Notes: generated from the letters alone by a model not told the origin. Shown: positions 22,601 to 34,948, counted from the stretch's first letter. The stretch is DNA of 64,000 bases from Pyrenochaeta sp. MPI-SDFR-AT-0127 (GCA_020747015.1 JAGTJM010000066.1:114110-178109), one strand, 5' to 3'. Program-made: numbers and translations.

Positions 22601-25600
22601 ACTCGTGGCCCCCGTAGTTACAGGGCTTGTGAGGCCACTGTGTATCGAGCTCGTTGTGTTCACATAGCCCTTAGCACGTCCTGCTTGGGTCAAACCATCC
22701 ATCAAGCCAGCAACGAGCTTGATGATTGGCTTTTGCATATCTTCTTTGTTCGTCAGATACCCAATGTATCTCTTGAGCAAAGATCGAAATTGTGGCCATT
22801 CCAGTCCCTCAGTCAAAGCGGTGAGAGTTTTGATAGTTTCTCCAAGAAGGCTATCAGCGCCTTCATCGTTAGCTTTATGAAACACGAAGTGTTCAAGAAG
22901 CGGTATCAGAATGTGATAGATATTTCCACTTCGAAGGTGGAAAGCATTTGCCGCCAAACGGCGCAGGGCTCTCAATCGACGATGACCCTGGATATGCAAG
23001 ATGTTGCTGAAGAATGAAGCTTCCTCGTCTTCAGAGACAAGAATGTAGAGATCAGTAACAGGTGCCCAATCACGATGCTTCTTTACGAGCTGCTCAAGAA
23101 CGACCAAGAACTCTGCCCGGACAAGCTCAGATGTCTCCCGCATACCGTGCTGAATGCCAGGTAGTAAGGCACCCAAGATAAATTCCTTAAACTCTTCGTT
23201 TCCGGAAATCTCCACAAAGCGGCGAAGACACAACGATGCGTTAACACGAATGCTAAGCTCATCGTTGTCCTTGATGAAATATAGCATATTGTAAGTCAAT
23301 GGCTTCCATTGCAGCATCGAATAAGAACGAGATTCTTCGCTGTTAGTCGTGTTGAACGCTTGAGAGCGACGCTCAAAATCAGCTTCGTCTAATCGCCCTT
23401 TTGCAAATGAATTCAGATCATGACACAAATTTGCGACTACCATGAGGCTCTGTTGCGTATCAGAAAGATCTTGAAGGATATCACAGAGGAGATGCCTTGC
23501 TGTGCGATCTTGGACGAAGGCAAACATGGGGCAGACAGCATTGTAAATAGTGTCAAAGAGCGTACAAAGACTCTCACTATCGCAGCGTTTGATGAACTCA
23601 TGGAGGATAATCAGCAAGCTCAGCTTCGTCCGATGATTGACGCGTTTCGATGGTTGGCAAAGGAGGAACGTGGCGATCTCAATCATACTACGAGACTCGG
23701 CGGTGCCCACAACATTGGGCGCTAAGTCCGCGATTGTCTGAACCCCAGACTCGAGTAACTCCTTGCTTGGGCTTTGCCGGAGAAGATTACCAACTCGGAC
23801 CAGGATCGCGCACGAATATGGTTGAATCAAGTCTGTATGGATGCGATTTCGGAGAAGTTTAGTTTCCGTTGTTGGCTCATCTTGATCGACTACAAGAGAG
23901 ATGGCGTTTCGAAGGATCTCGTCCAGAACGAAGCACTTAACATTGTCCTTAGCTGATGGAACTTCCAAACAATCAATAACCTTGGTCAGAATACTTCGAT
24001 TGTATTCAAATAGAAATGGAGCGGTGAGTAGAGATTTTGACCATGCCGCGCACAATCGAAGTAGACCGGATATGGACTGAGCTGTCTCAATAGGCAATTG
24101 CTCGATTCTAGGTTCGACAAGCTCCTTAACGATGGTCGGTATGTATGGTTGCCAAGCGAACTCAGGGCAACTCTCAAAAAGTCTACCCAGGATCTGTAAA
24201 CCACGTTGGCGGACGGTTTTAAGTAATGACAGCTTCATCGTTCGGCCCGCTTCAATGGGCCCTTCGTTGAGCACAGTTAGGTCTCGAGATGCTTTGATGG
24301 CACAGTATAGAAGCGGATTTATAACAGTCACCGCGAAAGGTGCGAAAGTGGTTTGGAACGTGCTCAGCAGGTCATCCAGCAGGTTCAGTATTCCCACTTG
24401 TTTGCGGGTATCAACAAGCTCTGCTTGCAATATATCTTCGTTCAGCGATATGCTGCCCAAAGGTCCAAATGCAATATTGAGAAATTGATGGATAGCTTTG
24501 TCACCGAATGTGTTCTTCAATCCCACGAACACAGACTTCCTCTTGGTCTCAAGCCCACGCTTTCCAGCGATGACTTTGCCGTATAGAAGGCGAAGGATAA
24601 TCGGAAGCACATGCTCCCGATCCTCATCCAAAAGCTTTCCCTCCCCTAGGAACAAGGGTAGCTCATCACGGAATCGAGCGTCGTCAAGCAAGTTGAATAA
24701 ATGGTCCTGGTATGACATGACGGCAGAATTTTTCCAGGTCAAGAGTCCTTTGAGTGCGGCCTTTTGAATGTCGACATCACCGTTGCTCAACAGCGCGAGA
24801 AGGGCTTCGTGAACTTCGTTGGTCCGATACAGAACCTTTGGGTTGGTGAACTTAGAAAAGACAGTTAGCATTGCTTTCTGGTCTTTCCTCGTCCAGTGTT
24901 GATGCAATCCATCCAGGGTCCCTACTAGAAGACCTTCCTTAGCTTCTTCAGACTCCGATGATGGATGGTCTAAGGCCCAATCGAGGAGAATAGGGACAAG
25001 AAGACGCGAGCGTTTCTCCGCTATATGCGGCAACGTGTTCAATAGTCTGAGGGCTTGAGTCCGGCTGAAAGAGTTGAGGATAGGTATGAAGGCGTGCTGT
25101 TCTTCAAAGATTGTCACCAGCTGGCCCTCCACATTGTCTGAACAGGTTTGAATATCTGTCACGTGCTCTTGCAGTTCGACGAGGTTGGTGCACTCAAATT
25201 CACTAACGTAGCGTCGCTGTGAAGACACCACATTCATCGCGCTGGCAGTATTTTCGTGCTTGTCATGCAAACTCAACCAGTCGAGAGCAATCAGACTAAC
25301 GAATCCTTCTCCTTCTTTCGTGTCGCATATTGCCTTCAGCGCTAAGCAGGTGTCTTCCCATACAGAAGCTAGACGGACATGTAGAAGGCCAAAGCAGAAC
25401 GCAGGTATTGCTGGTCCCATCCATTCGTTTGAGCATACTGCAGAGTATTGGTTGGCAAGCTGTCCTACACGCATCGCAATAGTCCGTTGGTTTTCAAGGT
25501 CCAATGGCGTCTGCTCGATGAGTATCGCAATTGAAATTATGTTCCGTGAATCTTCATTGTGCCCTGCTATTATTTCAAGGATGCGGAGGGCTGTAAGCCG

Positions 25601-27610
25601 CATGTCGTGCGATGGTGAACTCAAGCAGTGCATCACTGCTCGGTTTAATGAACCCATGTGTCGTCCGCTTGTCAAGATTTTTGCTTTCTCTCGCTGCAAT
25701 AGTGCAAGAATTGCGCGCCAAAAAACCAAGTAATTTTCGTATGCCGGTAATACATCGCAAAGAGTGGGCCATAAACTCAATACTACTTCACTTTCATTGG
25801 TCTTTTCGATAAGGAACTGTAAACCATTGCCGATTGCGAATGTGTCAACCGCTCGGACTGCAACTTTGTCATTGACCACGATGGCGTGCTCGATCAAGTC
25901 TCTGAGGCGACCACATACAGCCTGTGTCTGCTCTTGAGGTATTCGAAGAATGTGTGTTGTGTTCAACAAAGCATTGCAGTAGTATATCATGCTCAAGCCG
26001 CCGTCACCACCTCTTAGTGACGCTCCGAGGCTTTCAAAAGTGTCGTTCAAAAGCGTCTTCCATCGGTCTGAAGGTTGCAGCTCGCCAGCGGTCAGTAAAT
26101 CATGCCGGGATAACTGACCCATGATAGCACAAAGTTCTGGGCCGTATGCGTGCGCTTTCTGGGCGATGAACCTGGAGTAGTTAGTGAGAAGGCTCAGATT
26201 GAGATAGGAGTGGGATTACCTCTTGAAATATGGGAGCAGCAACGTCTGAAACCTTTCTGCGCCCATATCGGCAAATAAGGTGCAAAAGGGTAAAAAAAAC
26301 TCCTCCCATTGATCCTTCATCAAGCATTCAAACAACTTTCCATGAGGGATTGCGGCTTTCAAAACACAGTACTGAAACACAACCGAGACAGCTGAGAGGA
26401 GCTCCCATGCATTCACAGAATCGAGCTTGGCCGATCCTTTTGTTGAGTCGAATATATGGCCGACGATTATTAGAATCTGTTTCCAATCATCGACTCGGTC
26501 ACCTTTCCGTACGCCGCAGACTACAAACAGCAGACGCGACGACAGCCCTAGATGGTGAAGATCAGACGACCTAGATTGAATGTGTGCAAGAATGACCTCC
26601 AACAACGGTTTGAAGTTGTCGGCATCCGAGTGGTGAATACTAGCGGTGACAACACCAGTGAGAACGCGCTCCAGAGGCGAACTGCGGAGGTGTACATGCT
26701 CTTCGTTGTACATCTCTACTAGTAGCTCCTGTAGTATCGATGTGGCGCTCGAATGAAATCCTCGTTGCACTCCTTTTAGCGAGTCTGTTAAGAGGTACAT
26801 GAGGCCCTGCTCGAATTCATAATGTTTCCCGGAGTCCTGTTTGTCTTTTATTTGTTCTGATATGTGTCTGACGACTAGCTTGAGCGGTGTCTTGTCCCTA
26901 TGGTAGCCAGCACCTGCCTTACGGATGAGAAAGCTGAGCGACTCAGCAGCGAAGCGCGATACGAAAGCCTTGTGATGCTCTCGTCCGAGGAGAGGAGACA
27001 TGAGATCGAAGACAGGCCTCAAGTCTGGTACTAGAAGTCGCGATAGGTACTTGAATAGCCATGCTAGGCATCCAAAGCTCCATTCAATAACTTCTACATC
27101 TGCGTGTGTGGCTGCCACCTGTGAGACAACCTTTACCGCCCTCTCAAAGTACTTCTCAAAATTTTCGCCCAAGTCATGCGCCAAATGAGCCAAAAGGCTG
27201 AGCAGTGGCTCCTGACTAAACTTCTCGCCTTTTTCAATGTATTCCACCAACAGTTCGAGGATGCGATCGCTATGGTGGAGGACTTGAGGAAGACTGTCGC
27301 AAAGTGGCGCAACTTTGCGAGCGAAGCTGGTGAAGGCCTCGGACATTGTGAGCTCTCGCCATTCCAGGAACGAATCCTTGAAGTACGAAAATGTGGTGTC
27401 TAGCTCGGCGTCGTCGAGGATGGTGCTGCGACCGCGGCGAACAGGCTCGATTTTGAGCTGGATGATGCGCTGGGAAAAGCCTTTGAAGACATGATTTCGG
27501 GTAGATTCAGTGCCGCCTTTGGTGCGTTTCGGCGCTCGTAGCATCGATTTCGACTTCGCGTTTGGCTTCGCGCCTGCATTTGGGGCCATACCTCGCGACA
27601 TGGCTGCCAT
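19610..27610 (-). CDS. UTP20: U3 snoRNP component UTP20/DRIM, HEAT-repeat protein
   Basis: Exons 27610-26220 and 26171-19610 are joined across a 48-nt intron and give 2650 residues, the size of the UTP20 family. The N-terminus (HVFKGFSQRIIQLKIEP...FKDSFLEWRELTMSEAFTSF) is the family opening. The body is alpha-helical HEAT/ARM-type repeat sequence. The region around VEKPASTLTKTLPQQEKL precedes the conserved DRIM block, and GLDILRTVLRKH and ARDVARNHYFQFLTSY are family-like. Near the C-terminus is an acidic stretch (EDDDDEEEEEEEEEE) and a very basic nucleolar-type tail (KERREERRRKRK, KEKRRRNFIKKDKRKEK). UTP20 is part of the small-subunit processome and is needed for 18S rRNA maturation in the nucleolus. 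The start MAAMSRGMAPN is the first ATG; the second or third Met could also serve. Confidence 0.93.
20225..20267. repeat. CTC/ATC trinucleotide microsatellite inside UTP20
   Basis: A run of CTC triplets followed by ATC triplets. On the coding strand it encodes the poly-Glu/Asp stretch near the UTP20 C-terminus. The triplet unit keeps length changes in frame. Confidence 0.85.
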
Positions 27611-27767
27611 GATGTGGTCGTAAGAAAGCCCGCGTGAAGTGATTGTCGTCCCGAACTTGCTCCACTAAATTTTTGGACTGCCAAGATTTCGGCCTCTTGC
27701 ACAATTCCCGACCACCAATCACTCCAGGGCAAACATCGAAAACCATCACTCACCTTTCCAACCCATC
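27611..27767. promoter_or_regulatory. shared promoter of UTP20 and the CWF19-like gene
   Basis: Only 157 bp separate two divergent start codons, so both promoters overlap here. No TATA box is evident. Confidence 0.55.
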
Positions 27768-29426
27768 ATGGCCTCTAAAGTGTACGTATGTCTATTCACT
27801 CTTGATGCCATAGAAACTAATGTCGATAGTGCGGTCATTGGTGATGTGAATGGCCAATTCAAGGCTGTATTTCAGAAATTAGGTGCTTTGCATGCGAAGA
27901 ACAATTTTGCGTTTGCAATCATTGTAGGGAATCTGTTTGCGAATGATACAGATGCTCCAGGTGTGCAGTCGCTTGCAGATGGTGAGATTGATATTGCATT
28001 CCCAACATATTTTGCACTTGGCAGCTATCCGTTTCCACCCAAGGTCGTGGAGAAACTTAAATCATCCAACGACGAATTATGTCACAACCTCTTCTTCCTC
28101 GGGAAAAGGACCACCATGAAAACGTCTGAAGACATTCGTATCGTTTCTCTAGGCGGACAACTAGATTCATCCATGATCGCTAGCCAGTCCAAAGACAATT
28201 ACCTACCCTTCTACAACGAAACGGATGCAAAGATCCTTCGAGGAGCAGCGACAGCCGATATCCTCATTACGAACGAGTGGCCAGAAGGCATTCACACGCG
28301 TTCTAAGATTAAATTTGATCCCGAAGTCCAGCCTGCGGCCCGCTTGTGCATTGCCGACTTGGATGTGATCCTGAAGCCTCGATATCATTTCTCAACTTCT
28401 GGTATTGATTACTACGAACGGGAACCATTCTTCCACATTCCAAGTGACGAAACCAACAATATGTACCCAGTAACGCGGTTTATCAGCCTCGCATCGTACG
28501 GTAACACCCACAAGAACAAGTGGATATATGCCTTCTCCATCGAACCTTCTGCGAGTCACCCGGTCACCCCCCCTCCTGGTTCAACGGCTTCCCCCTTCAC
28601 TCTATCCGAGAAAAAACGATCTGCACCGGAGCACCGCGAACAAAATCTTGTCTACGACGATGGAAATCGTGGACGAAAATCGCATAAGCGGCACAAAGGC
28701 GAGCCTCGAGGCCCACTGTCAGCATCAGAGTGTTTCTTCTGCCTCGCGAACGAGAACATAGCCACGCATTTAGTGACCTCAATCGGCGAGAATTCATACG
28801 TGACTACAGCCAAAGGGCCTTTGTCAACTTCGCGCTCTTTCGCCAAACTTGGTTTTCCATGTCACATGCTCATCATACCATTCGTGCATCAAGCAACTCT
28901 CGGCTCAATGAAAGAAGAAGAGCGTCGCGAGACGTATACCGAGATGCAGAAATATCGTAGGTCGATGAACAACATGCTCAGGTCAGTCGCCGGAGCAGAA
29001 TACGGTTCCGTTACCTGGGAAGTCAGTAAATCGAGCCTCCCGCATACGCATTGGCAATATCTCCCTGTTCCGGCAGAGCTTGTTCAGAAGGGTCTTGTAG
29101 AAGCCGCTTTCAAAGCACTGTCAGAAAACCTACACTGGCCAAAATTTGAGAAGGAAGACGTTGGCGATGGATTTGAAGAGGCCAGTGACTTCTTCCGAAT
29201 TCTGCTGTGGGATCCCAGGGACAATTCAGAACGGCAAACAAGCTACATTATGCGCTTCGATGAAAAGATTCGATTCCACAGTCAATTTGGTCGAGAAGTG
29301 CTGGCAAAGTTGCTGAGGCTTGATCAAAGGCTCGACTGGCGCGATTGTGGACAGACGCAGGCTGAGGAAGAGCAAGACGTGGAGAAGTTTAAAGAGGCAT
29401 TCAAAGATTTCGATTTTGCTGCATGA
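27768..29426 (+). CDS. CWF19-like protein (CWF19L1/Drn1 type)
   Basis: Exon 1 is 27768-27781 and exon 2 is 27830-29426, giving 536 residues. The 48-nt intron between them (GTACGT...GATAG) is a multiple of three without stops, so an unspliced frame also exists. Splicing creates MASKVAVIGDVNGQF, the family N-terminus. The N-terminal half is metallophosphoesterase-like (IVGNLF, NEWP). Residues from about 310 form the CwfJ C-terminal domain 1 with a Cys-rich start (CFFCLAN) and the HIT-like motif PHTHWQ. CwfJ domain 2 ends the protein (FRILLWD...QFGREVLAKLL). The yeast homologue works with the lariat debranching enzyme, so a role in intron turnover in the nucleus is likely but inferred. Confidence 0.92.
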   Translation: MASKVYVCLFTLDAIETNVDSAVIGDVNGQFKAVFQKLGALHAKNNFAFAIIVGNLFANDTDAPGVQSLADGEIDIAFPTYFALGSYPFPPKVVEKLKSSNDELCHNLFFLGKRTTMKTSEDIRIVSLGGQLDSSMIASQSKDNYLPFYNETDAKILRGAATADILITNEWPEGIHTRSKIKFDPEVQPAARLCIADLDVILKPRYHFSTSGIDYYEREPFFHIPSDETNNMYPVTRFISLASYGNTHKNKWIYAFSIEPSASHPVTPPPGSTASPFTLSEKKRSAPEHREQNLVYDDGNRGRKSHKRHKGEPRGPLSASECFFCLANENIATHLVTSIGENSYVTTAKGPLSTSRSFAKLGFPCHMLIIPFVHQATLGSMKEEERRETYTEMQKYRRSMNNMLRSVAGAEYGSVTWEVSKSSLPHTHWQYLPVPAELVQKGLVEAAFKALSENLHWPKFEKEDVGDGFEEASDFFRILLWDPRDNSERQTSYIMRFDEKIRFHSQFGREVLAKLLRLDQRLDWRDCGQTQAEEEQDVEKFKEAFKDFDFAA

Positions 29427-29944
29427 TACCCACCTTGAGTTAGCACTCAGAATCACAATTTGCATACAAGTACTTCATCAACAGTATGAACCTCTGAGTG
29501 CCTGCTCTTGACAACAAGGTCTATCTACACGTCACACAATATGCGGTACGTACACTTTAGGCCTGAAAAATAGAATCTCAACTCTGTTTCCATTGATATC
29601 TCATCTTCTTGCGAGAGTCACGTCTCATTGCTGTCAATTGATTCCAAGGTCCGACGTCGCCGTAGACATACTCAAAACGGTATTTTCGTCAGAAGTATGG
29701 AATGCAGCACTAATGGCTTGGAAGTTTCCGTTCTAGCCGCGCCTATATACTGCTTATGTCCGGGACGCTGGCGATCTTCTATTCTCTCAGAGCTTTATCT
29801 ATGATTATGAATCATCCAAGTATGCCCATCGTTTGGCATATTGCAAAGGCATTTAAGACATCGAAGTGGTCTTTGCGCCATCAGGTAACATTTCACCTTT
29901 TATGGCTTGGCATTTCCTTTCAAGGCTAACTTCCTTCTATATCA

Positions 29945-29965
29945 GGCCAAGAGAATCTCTTGGCC
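29945..29965. repeat. 21-bp palindrome with 10-bp arms
   Basis: GGCCAAGAGA and TCTCTTGGCC are perfect inverted arms around a single A. It could be a dimeric protein-binding site or an RNA hairpin; nothing else supports either. Confidence 0.7.
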
Positions 29966-30721
29966 TTGGCTGTACTCACGTGTATCATCAAGCGGGGTAA
30001 CAACCACTCACGATGTCTTACCAGTCACTTACATCGCGAAATCAAATCTCAGCCGAGGAGCTTAACTCAAGCGTTTCCTACGCACTATTCATAGCATTCG
30101 ACGCGCTCACTTTCACGTTCATTAATGCTTATCAGCGATTCGCTCCGATTTCGTCCACAAAACACTACCGAAGATCGTCATGTAGAACCGAAGAAGCGCC
30201 GTAGGGTTTATTCCGGAGGTTTCATATGCTGCACCAATCAAGACGACGATCAACCCACCTTCAAATTGCACTCTACAGCCTATCACAAGTGGCGATAAGA
30301 GCACCTCCCACCGCACGCCTTTGTCTGCGACACTTGTAATCTTCCTAGCGGCCAGTCACCACCCCCGAAACATGCAGGTAGGTCGGCTCCGGAATCTGAA
30401 GAGGGAAGTTGAACCACTTGTGGCGTCCTAGAGACAAGTAAAAGCAGGCGATCAGGTACACATCGCCTAGTTCCACCTAAGGAGGACGAAGATGTGCAAA
30501 GCGCCGATACTTGGCTGCTATCTTCACCTGCCCAATCCAGGGTGGAGAGAGCGGTGGTGCATTCACTAGGGAGGCAATTCACATATGAGGGTACTGTAGA
30601 TTTGGGATCGCGTGCTGCTTATCATTGGTCTTGGAGATATCGCTGGCAGTTGAATTGTGGAACCGGATTGCCAACGAATGTGAAGTGCGAGACGCGCAAG
30701 ACAGATACAATATGCGTTGAG

Positions 30722-30729
30722 TATATAAG
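30722..30729 (+). promoter_or_regulatory. TATA box of the secreted nuclease gene
   Basis: TATATAAG lies 150 bp upstream of the ATG at 30872. Assignment is by motif and distance. Confidence 0.5.
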
Positions 30730-30871
30730 AGTGGCAAGTATCGTCTTCGAGCTGAGAGTAAGACGGAAACATTGCAATATCCGTCTTCCGCTCCAGCTAC
30801 TTCTAAAATTATTGTCTCTTTGGTCATCCATATTATCCCATAAGGCCCTCACATTTCACAACTCATCAACC

Positions 30872-31674
30872 ATGAAGTCCATGATTCTGGTTACACTGGC
30901 ATCCGTAGCCCTCGTCTCCACCGCTCCAGCACCTCTGGTTGCTCGCGCGCCTCCCAACATTCCGACCACCGCTGCTGCCAAAACGCAACTCGCTGCCCTC
31001 ACCGTCGCCGCTCAAGGCCCACAGACAGGCTACTCCCGCGACCTGTTCCCTCATTGGATCACTCCTTCTGGGACCTCGTGCAATACCCGCGAGACGGTGC
31101 TAAAACGTGATGGTACTGGCGTTGTCACTGACTCGTCGTGTGCGTCTACCTCTGGAAGCTGGTATAGCCCGTTCGACGGTGCTACGTGGACTGCAGCGAG
31201 TGACGTAGACATTGATCACCATGTACCTTTGAGCAATGCATGGAAGGTGTGTACTATAAATGCTGCATCAAATGCGGAAGTCAGTGTACTAACATATGAC
31301 AGTCTGGAGCAGCCAGTTGGACCACATCGCGCCGCCAGGCTTTCGCGAATGACTTGACCAATCCCCAACTCATTGCTGTGACGGACAATGTCAACCAGGC
31401 GAAGGGCGATAAAGGCCCCGAGGATTGGAAACCTGTAGGTTTTTCCTTTACATTAGTCAAGTAGGAAATATCAAAGACTAACGGTCGGTAGCCGCTAACA
31501 AGCTATTATTGTACATATGCGAAAAGTAAGTACTCATTAGGAAGCAAAATCATCCACGTTTTCAATACATCCACTAACTTGGCAAAAGTGTGGGTTAAGG
31601 TCAAGAGCGTGTACAGCTTGACGATCACGAGCGCAGAGAAGACCGCTCTGACGAGCATGCTGAATACATGCTGA
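30872..31674 (+). CDS. secreted HNH nuclease-like protein (DUF1524 family)
   Basis: Four exons (30872-31246, 31303-31434, 31492-31525, 31589-31674) give 208 residues. The exon joins are in frame at classic sites (GTAAGT donor, ACTAAC branch in the last intron). Residues 1-18 (MKSMILVTLASVALVSTAPA) form a signal peptide, followed by a KR-free propeptide-like stretch. The DUF1524 core is visible: W-x-S-P-F-D-G, then DIDHHVPLSNAWK, an HNH-type motif with the D-x-D-H-H-V-P-L signature, then DNVNQAKGDKGPEDWKP. The last exons give YYCTYAKMWVKVKSVYSLTITSAEKTALTSMLNTC in two pieces around the intron. Cys pairs fit an extracellular fold. The family is annotated as nucleases, and many fungi secrete several. 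DNase or RNase activity here is inferred. Confidence 0.87.
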
Positions 31675-33587
31675 ATGCAAATAGTCATAGATCAGCTAGC
31701 CAAGGCGGTCATGGCCAAATTGAATCACTTTAATTTCCTATGTGATGCTTGATGAGACATGGATAGATATCCTATGACTGTTTCATCATACTTACACGTG
31801 TGCCGCAGATCTGCACTGATGTAGTACACTTCCCTTGGTCTTCTCAATCGTGCTGCTCTTAACTTGAACACACTCTCTATGCGTTACGACTTCCATTCAG
31901 TCTGGCGTATGACATGTACCTTGTCAAAACGGCATAGTTCTAGCACAACTAGAGGCGCCATTCAGATACCACCATTGAAACACATTCCAAAGTCCCATTC
32001 GTATCTTGTGTTGGTGGGAGATTTTTGATATACCAACTTAGAAAGACTAGAGTTTATGTCACGGTGTATGGTGTCTGCAGAGATGTTGCATCCTAGTGCA
32101 ATGCAGAGAGTCAAATCGACGAAGATTGTCACAAGTGGATAGGAAGATACTTGAGTCTTGATACCCCAAGGCCTTAGAGACTCATTGTGATGATTTTTGT
32201 GTGATAAAAATAATGTTTTTTTATGAAGCGTGAAAGTGAACTGCCATAATGAAACTGACCAGTACAAACACAGCTCATTTACAACAAACGATCTGGGCAC
32301 ACGATTACCCATCGAGACAATTTTCCAGCCGACGGACTTCCACCTCACGACACTAGATCCATCTAAAGCTACTGTTCTCCTTGAAATGATAAGGCATGTC
32401 TCTGTGTCACAAAAGCGCGACTCGTTTCTGTCCATCGGTTCGTTCGCCGAAGCCTGTGTACTGTGCCCTGGATGTTGATGTGAAAATACAAAACACCAAT
32501 CTCACTTCTATAGCACCTTATATCGCTGACTATTCCATCTTCATGTTCAACGCATAACCTTCCACAAGACCGAAAGGTATGCCGGACATACAAAGCATGC
32601 CCTGATTCCTTAAGCAGAAAGAAGCAACACATCTGAGCAAGAGCTTCGATCTGTAGTATCCTATTGTCTATTTAATCTTCATCAATGCCTCACCCTGCTA
32701 ACACTTCTCCTTGTAATTCTCTCGTCTACATAACTCCCCCTCGGTGTCCTAACCTCTACATCACTAACCCGCCTCCTAGAGACACTTCTAGCTCTCGTAG
32801 TACTGCGTCTAGGCTCTTCATGATACTCAATGACTCTTGGTTGAGATCGCCTTGTCAAAGGTTAGCCCAGAATGTCCTTAAGTCATATGTTTAGGAGCAA
32901 GCAGAAGTAAGAAGTATATTGATGGAAGTGAATTTTACCGGTACTCCACGTATCTCCCATCATCGCTGTAACTTCCAGAACGTCGCCATTCGCGCGGGAG
33001 CCGCATGACTCCAGCGGGCGGATGGGAAGTATGGTTTCCGCGGCGTGGCGGAGGATCAAGAACGCCAGGACCGCGTGTCTCGTAGGTTCTCATGATGCAC
33101 ATGTTGGTGATGATCCGTGTACCACTCCGTAACTATTGTTATGATGTTTCGGAGGCTGAACGTCGCGAGATTGCGTGGCGGATGATGGGACTGAATATGC
33201 TCGAAAGAAATCAAAGGCTAGAGTGCGCACTGCTTATCGCGAATATTACAGTCGAAGATTCAATTGTACAGTATGCAGATCACTCGCCATTTGCCTTGAG
33301 TTCATATGTAACTAGCGCTCGCAAGATATGATGACGTACGCCAAGTTTCACCATGCTAGTTTCCAAGCTTGTTCCTCACGTATTTCTTAAGGGCAACAAG
33401 TGGGTACCAGGACATGCTACAAACATATTCAAGATCCAGTCTCTGATGTCTTGCTGTGGAGAGTAAGCACGTGGCATACAGACATTCCAACCCTATCATC
33501 GGCAACAGGGAAGGATAAAGATCGGGCACCTTCTCTATCTTGGTGATGCAGACTCGATCATAATACTACATAGAATACAAGATCTAA
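31675..33587. other. gene-poor spacer of 1.9 kb
   Basis: No supported gene. Frames up to 157 codons exist on the minus strand (31962-32435) but have neither recognisable motifs nor clear exon structure. AT content is moderately higher than around the genes, but CA and TG are normal, so this is not RIP-mutated. Confidence 0.45.
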
Positions 33588-34948
33588 TTATACCGACGCT
33601 TTTTCGAACTCTGCCTTTCCATTCCTGATCGTGGCATATCTGACTGGCCCCACTGTATCCGTTGCAGCTATTGATGGCTCATTACTTGCTTCTATACTTT
33701 TGATCTCTTCCTTGATTCTAAGAGCTACAGAGTCTTGAACAACACCTGGTGGGCTTTCCGCAATCTCATTAACGTCCTTCAATGTCAGAATATCGCTGAT
33801 GCGCGAGGCCCGAGATTGAAGAAGCATCGTCGTTGGGCCCTCGAAACGGAGGAATAGCTACAGCAATTGTCAGTTTAAAAGAGCCTAGTACGGGGACAAA
33901 ACACATACTCGATCGCCCCATATTGTCCGTCGCATCCAAGTCTTGAGCGTGTGATACAAGGTTGCCAAGGCGCGCCATGGCGCTGTCTCGCTCATGACTC
34001 TTAGGAACTTGACATTTTGTGCTAATGATCCAAAACCAAGGTCAGGGACCTGGAAACGGAGAGTTGAAGACTTGAACCGGAAGGGGAGCGGTGGTGTCGA
34101 GGAGGCTGTGTACGCTACAATGTTGCTGTGCCTTGTAAGTTCATGATCTGGCTGGGCGTGACTTATGACATACCCGGGATGCGCGATATAGCTCTCGCCA
34201 GCCTTGATTTGCACCTGGTATATCTGGCCACTCCCAGCAAGCGCAAGCAATCCTCGTCCCGTAATGTAGGTATTACCCCAATGCGCAATGCCCAGCTTAA
34301 CGTTGTACTGCGGTCGTAGACTCAGTGTATGGCCAGTCCAGGCAAGCAGCGCCTGTCTTTGAGCGATGATCCAATCCTGGCGGCCATCGAGGCTGACGGA
34401 GACTATGCTCGAAATGGGCGCCTTGGTCGAGACAAGAGCCGTGACAGGGCTTGTGGAGGAGACTTTTTGGTAAAGGAAGGGAATACCAACGGGCGCACGG
34501 CGGAAGGGTTCGAGGAAGGAGAGGGTCGAAATTGTGTTTTCTGGCTTCCCGCTCAATGAAACCAAGGTACCGCGACGGGTGTATAGGGTTTGCGAGGCGG
34601 AAAGGGAGACGGAGAGGAGGGAAAAGGGCGTTCCGATGACTTGAAAGCGGGCGTCTGTCGATCGAGTTAACTTGCACCTTTGTCCATACGCACGCAAAGA
34701 ATACCTGGGGAAGCGGCTGGAACCGCCGACGCGTCGACATTGACCTGCGGCTCCAGCGCGGGCTCAGTCGAGGAATTGGCCGCCGTTAGGTTGATGTATC
34801 GCACCGCAATGGACGTCCGCCACGCAGCTGCAACCGCTGTGCAACGCGCGCGACTCATCCAGGGCGAGACGGCCGGGCGGAGCATGGCTGTGCCGGTCAA
34901 TTGGCGCGCCTTTGAGGTTGAGATGTGTTTCCTGGGCAAGTTCGCCAT
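33588..34948 (-). CDS. AIM24: mitochondrial protein AIM24
   Basis: Exons 34948-34705, 34654-34174, 34125-33909 and 33857-33588 are in frame and give 403 residues. The second intron is deduced: GTATGT...CACAG, 48 nt, free of stops, and its removal yields ESYIAHPGNIVAYTASS. The AIM24 domain begins at DARFQVIGTPFSLLSVSLSASQ and includes GRGLLALAGSGQIYQVQIKAGESY, DKVSS-like segments and the C-terminal RRTIWGDRLFLRFEGPTTMLLQSR. The N-terminal 70 residues are basic with hydrophobic patches (SRARCTAVAAAWRTSIAVRY), as expected of a mitochondrial presequence. Yeast AIM24 sits in the inner membrane and supports MICOS assembly. The start is uncertain between the ATGs at 34948 and 34885. It is divergent from ATM1. 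Confidence 0.87.

Larger units (their letters stand above)
29427..30871. other. intergenic region upstream of the secreted nuclease
   Basis: About 1.4 kb with no supported gene. It holds a 21-bp inverted repeat (29945-29965) and a TATA box (30722-30729). A 63-residue frame at 30013-30204 lacks family features. Confidence 0.45.

Noticed and set aside
31962..32435. 157-codon minus-strand frame in the gene-poor spacer
   Set aside because: No recognisable motif, signal peptide or neighbouring exon; kept only as a remote possibility.
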